From NCBI GenBank assembly GCA_040391605.1, contig JBEBXK010000055.1, positions 1 through 24,483 on the forward strand: DNA of 24,483 bases. Reading direction: 5' to 3'. Each line of letters starts with the position of its first letter. Position 1 is the stretch's first letter. The DNA is from Vulgatibacter incomptus_A. Its GTDB lineage: Bacteria > Myxococcota > Myxococcia > Myxococcales > Vulgatibacteraceae. The position numbers and the translations under genes are program-made. Shown here piece by piece: positions 22,278 to 24,483 of the stretch. The notes below the pieces were generated by a model. That model searched no databases, was not told the origin of the DNA, and saw nothing but the letters and a program-made list of their open reading frames with translations.

Positions 22278-24483
22278 ATGAAATTCACCGACCTCGAGAT
22301 CCACCCCTCCTTTCTTCAAGCACTCGCAGCCCGCGGTTTCGAGGAGTCGACCCCTGTCCAGGAGGCGGTCCTCGCCCCAGAGCTCCGCGGCCGCGACCTC
22401 CTCGTCTCGTCACGGACGGGCTCGGGCAAGACCGTCGCCTTCGGCCTGGCCATCGCCGATGGGCTCCTCGCCGGCGGATCGTTCCTGAAGAGCACCGATC
22501 GCCCCCTGGCCCTGGTGGTGGCGCCCACCCGCGAGCTCGCGCTCCAGGTGCAGCGCGAGCTGCAATGGCTCTACGGCCCCGCCGGCGCCAGGGTCGCGTC
22601 CTGTGTCGGCGGCATGGACATCCGCCGCGAGCAGCGGGCCCTGCAGGACGGCGCCCACCTGGTGGTGGGCACGCCGGGGCGCCTCTGCGATCACCTCGAT
22701 CGCAAGACCCTCGATCCCAGCGGCCTTCTCGCCGTGATCCTCGACGAAGCCGACGAGATGCTCGACATGGGCTTCCGCGACGAGCTCGAGCGGATCCTTC
22801 GCGACGCGCCGGCCGATCGCCGCACCCTCCTCTTCTCGGCGACCCTCCCCAGGGCCATCGACGAGCTGGCGCGGCGCTACCAGCGCGACGCCGCGCGGAT
22901 CACCGCCACCTCCACGGACACCGCCCATCAGGACATCGAGTACCGCGCGCACCTCATCGCCGCCCGGGAGATCGAGCGCGCGGTGGTGAACTGCCTCCGC
23001 TACCACGACGCCGCCCGGGCGCTGGTCTTCTGCGCCACCCGCGACGGCGTGAGCCGGCTCTCCGCCAGCCTCACGGAGCGGGGCTTCGACGCCGTCGCCC
23101 TCTCCGGCGAGCTCTCCCAGGCCGAGCGCACCCGGGCGCTGAAGGCGCTGCGGGACGGCCGCGCCAACGTCCTCGTCGCCACCGACGTCGCGGCCCGCGG
23201 CCTCGACCTCCCGGAGGTCGGCCTGGTGATCCACGCCGATCTCCCAGTGGACGCCTCGGTGCTCCAACATCGCAGCGGACGGACGGGGCGCGCCGGACGC
23301 AAGGGCATCAGCGTCGTCCTCTCGCCGGTGAGCAAGCGCGGCACCGCCGAGCGCTTCCTCCGCACGGCGAAGGTCCAGCCGCAGTGGACGCCGATCCCGG
23401 GGCCCGAGGAGATCCGCGCCCTCGATCAGGAGCGGCTCCAGCGCGAGATCGCTTCGCTGACCCAGGAGCTCTCCCCAGAGGATCGGGAGGTCGCGGCGCG
23501 CCTCCTCGAGGAGCGCTCCGCCGAGGAGCTGGTCGCGGGTCTGGTGAAGATCCATCGGGATCGGCGGCCGGCGCCGGAGGAGCTCCCACAGACCACCGCG
23601 GCCCTGGAGAGGTCAGCCTCCTTCGCGAAGACCAAGGGTTCCCGCGCCACCGCGCCCCGCGGCGATCGCGAGTGGCCTCCTGCCTCGACGCCCTACGGCG
23701 TGGTGCGCAAGGGAGCCAGGGCGACGAGCCGCCCACAGGCGGCGAGCGGCGGCGACGACGGCGTCTGGTTCCGCCTCAACGTGGGCCGGGTGGCCAACGC
23801 GGATCCCCGCTGGCTCGTGCCGCTGCTCTGCCGCCGCGGCAGCATCTCCAACCAGGAGATCGGCCGGATCCAGATCCTCGACCGCGAGAGCCGCTTCCAG
23901 ATCTCCGCCGCGGTCGCGCGGGACTTCGAGGCGTCGGCGCGCCAGCCCGACTCCAAGGATCCCTCGATCCGCATCGAGAGGCTGCCCCCCGGCGAGTCCC
24001 AGCCCGCCCGCCCGCCGAGCATGGATCGCGGGGCACCTGCCCCCCGCCCCGAGCATCGGGAGCGAGCCGGCCGCGGCACCTCCGAGTGGCGCGAGGCATC
24101 CAAGGGCGCCGACTCCAGCAGCGAGCGTCCCTTCAGCCCGGTGAAGGGATACGACACCGACAGTCGGCGCCCCTTCAAGACGGCAGCGAAGAGCTACGGC
24201 ACCGGCGCTGAACGCCCATTCAAGCCGGCGGATAAGAGCTATGGCGCGGGCGAGCGCCCGTACAAGCCCGCAGCCAAGAAGTACGGCGCGGACGCGGAGC
24301 GCCCCTTCAAGCCGACGCCCAAGAGCTACGGCACCGCCGGAGAGCGCCCCTTCAAGCCGACAGCCAAGAGCTTCGGTACCGCCGGAGAGCGCCCTTTCAA
24401 GCCGACGGCCAAGAGCTTCGGTACCGCCGGAGAGCGCCCTTTCAAGCCGACGGCCAGGGGCTACGGCGCCGGCGAGCGCCCGT
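22278..24483 (+). CDS. dbpA: DbpA-type DEAD-box RNA helicase with tandem-repeat tail (3' truncated by window edge)
   Basis: 735 residues are visible and the frame is still open at the right edge. It is an ATP-dependent RNA helicase, probably acting in large-subunit ribosome assembly if it is a true DbpA. RecA domain 1: motif I SRTGSGKT (45-52), Ia PTRELALQV, GG, Ib TPGRL, motif II DEAD (156-159) and motif III SAT. RecA domain 2: VFCATRD, motif V VATDVAARGLDL and motif VI HRSGRTGR (331-338). Residues about 496-571 (VWFRLNVGRV to IRIERLP) match the DbpA/CsdA RNA-binding domain, which in DbpA recognises 23S rRNA hairpin 92. From residue 616 a 14-15-residue repeat starts. The ATG at 22278 lies 125 bases after the ABC gene; TATAGA at 22263-22268 is too close to it to be a convincing -10 for a leadered message. 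Confidence 0.88.
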   Translation, partial: MKFTDLEIHPSFLQALAARGFEESTPVQEAVLAPELRGRDLLVSSRTGSGKTVAFGLAIADGLLAGGSFLKSTDRPLALVVAPTRELALQVQRELQWLYGPAGARVASCVGGMDIRREQRALQDGAHLVVGTPGRLCDHLDRKTLDPSGLLAVILDEADEMLDMGFRDELERILRDAPADRRTLLFSATLPRAIDELARRYQRDAARITATSTDTAHQDIEYRAHLIAAREIERAVVNCLRYHDAARALVFCATRDGVSRLSASLTERGFDAVALSGELSQAERTRALKALRDGRANVLVATDVAARGLDLPEVGLVIHADLPVDASVLQHRSGRTGRAGRKGISVVLSPVSKRGTAERFLRTAKVQPQWTPIPGPEEIRALDQERLQREIASLTQELSPEDREVAARLLEERSAEELVAGLVKIHRDRRPAPEELPQTTAALERSASFAKTKGSRATAPRGDREWPPASTPYGVVRKGARATSRPQAASGGDDGVWFRLNVGRVANADPRWLVPLLCRRGSISNQEIGRIQILDRESRFQISAAVARDFEASARQPDSKDPSIRIERLPPGESQPARPPSMDRGAPAPRPEHRERAGRGTSEWREASKGADSSSERPFSPVKGYDTDSRRPFKTAAKSYGTGAERPFKPADKSYGAGERPYKPAAKKYGADAERPFKPTPKSYGTAGERPFKPTAKSFGTAGERPFKPTAKSFGTAGERPFKPTARGYGAGERP
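24123..24483 (+). repeat. 42/45-bp tandem repeat encoding the C-terminal tail of the helicase
   Basis: At least eight units of the form ERPFKPTAKSFGTAG follow each other and run off the window. Units are 14 or 15 codons and stay in frame. Upstream units are diverged (ERPFSPVKGYDTDS, RRPFKTAAKSYGTGA). The later ones are almost identical: bases 24363-24411 and 24408-24456 match over 49 bases, showing recent duplication toward the 3' end. Confidence 0.92.

Noticed and set aside
22565..24211. Plus-strand frame of 548 codons overlapping the helicase
   Set aside because: It is a shadow. The other frame contains every DEAD-box motif and the DbpA RNA-binding domain, and stays open to the window edge.

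Overview
This is a GC-rich window of about 70% G+C over most of its length, with strong G/C third-codon preference. The gene content includes OleC/OleD olefin enzymes, very large lipoproteins built of Ig-like repeats, an ArsA-like ATPase, a RIO1-type kinase and a DbpA-type helicase. Together these suggest a member of the Myxococcota (former Deltaproteobacteria). That assignment is inference; there is no rRNA or marker gene here to prove it. No tRNA, rRNA, CRISPR array, insertion sequence or phage gene was seen.

Layout. Positions 1-2609 hold the 3' part of oleC and a complete oleD, which act in head-to-head fatty acid condensation leading to long-chain olefins. Positions 2759-15279 hold four consecutive same-strand paralogues of 1012-1026 residues. 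Each is a predicted outer-membrane or surface lipoprotein with nine Ig-like repeats and a nidogen(NIDO)-like beta domain that appears to be inserted inside the ninth Ig repeat. Positions 15344-16609 encode a secreted, probably beta-propeller protein directly downstream of the fourth paralogue. The tract from about 14557 (the NIDO-like part of paralogue 4) to about 16700 is clearly less GC-rich than its surroundings.

A convergent 4'-phosphopantetheinyl transferase gene (16688-17383, minus strand) follows. It is divergent from an ArsA-like ATPase (17551-18495). After that come a RIO1-type kinase with a long basic 17-residue repeat tail (18587-20287), a half-size ABC exporter (20353-22152), and a DbpA-type DEAD-box RNA helicase (22278 to the window end, cut off). 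The helicase carries its own 14-15-residue tandem-repeat tail.

How the genes may work together. The lipoprotein array plus the secreted propeller gene looks like one surface module, possibly for adhesion, matrix or cell-cell recognition; this role is inferred from architecture only. The oleC-oleD pair is a recognisable pathway fragment whose other genes (oleA, oleB) would have to lie upstream. The genes after 16688 look like ordinary chromosomal genes with no shared pathway that I can show. A window-wide peculiarity is that aspartate is written GAT almost only when the next base is C (giving GATC) and GAC otherwise. This rule holds even inside the lower-GC tract.
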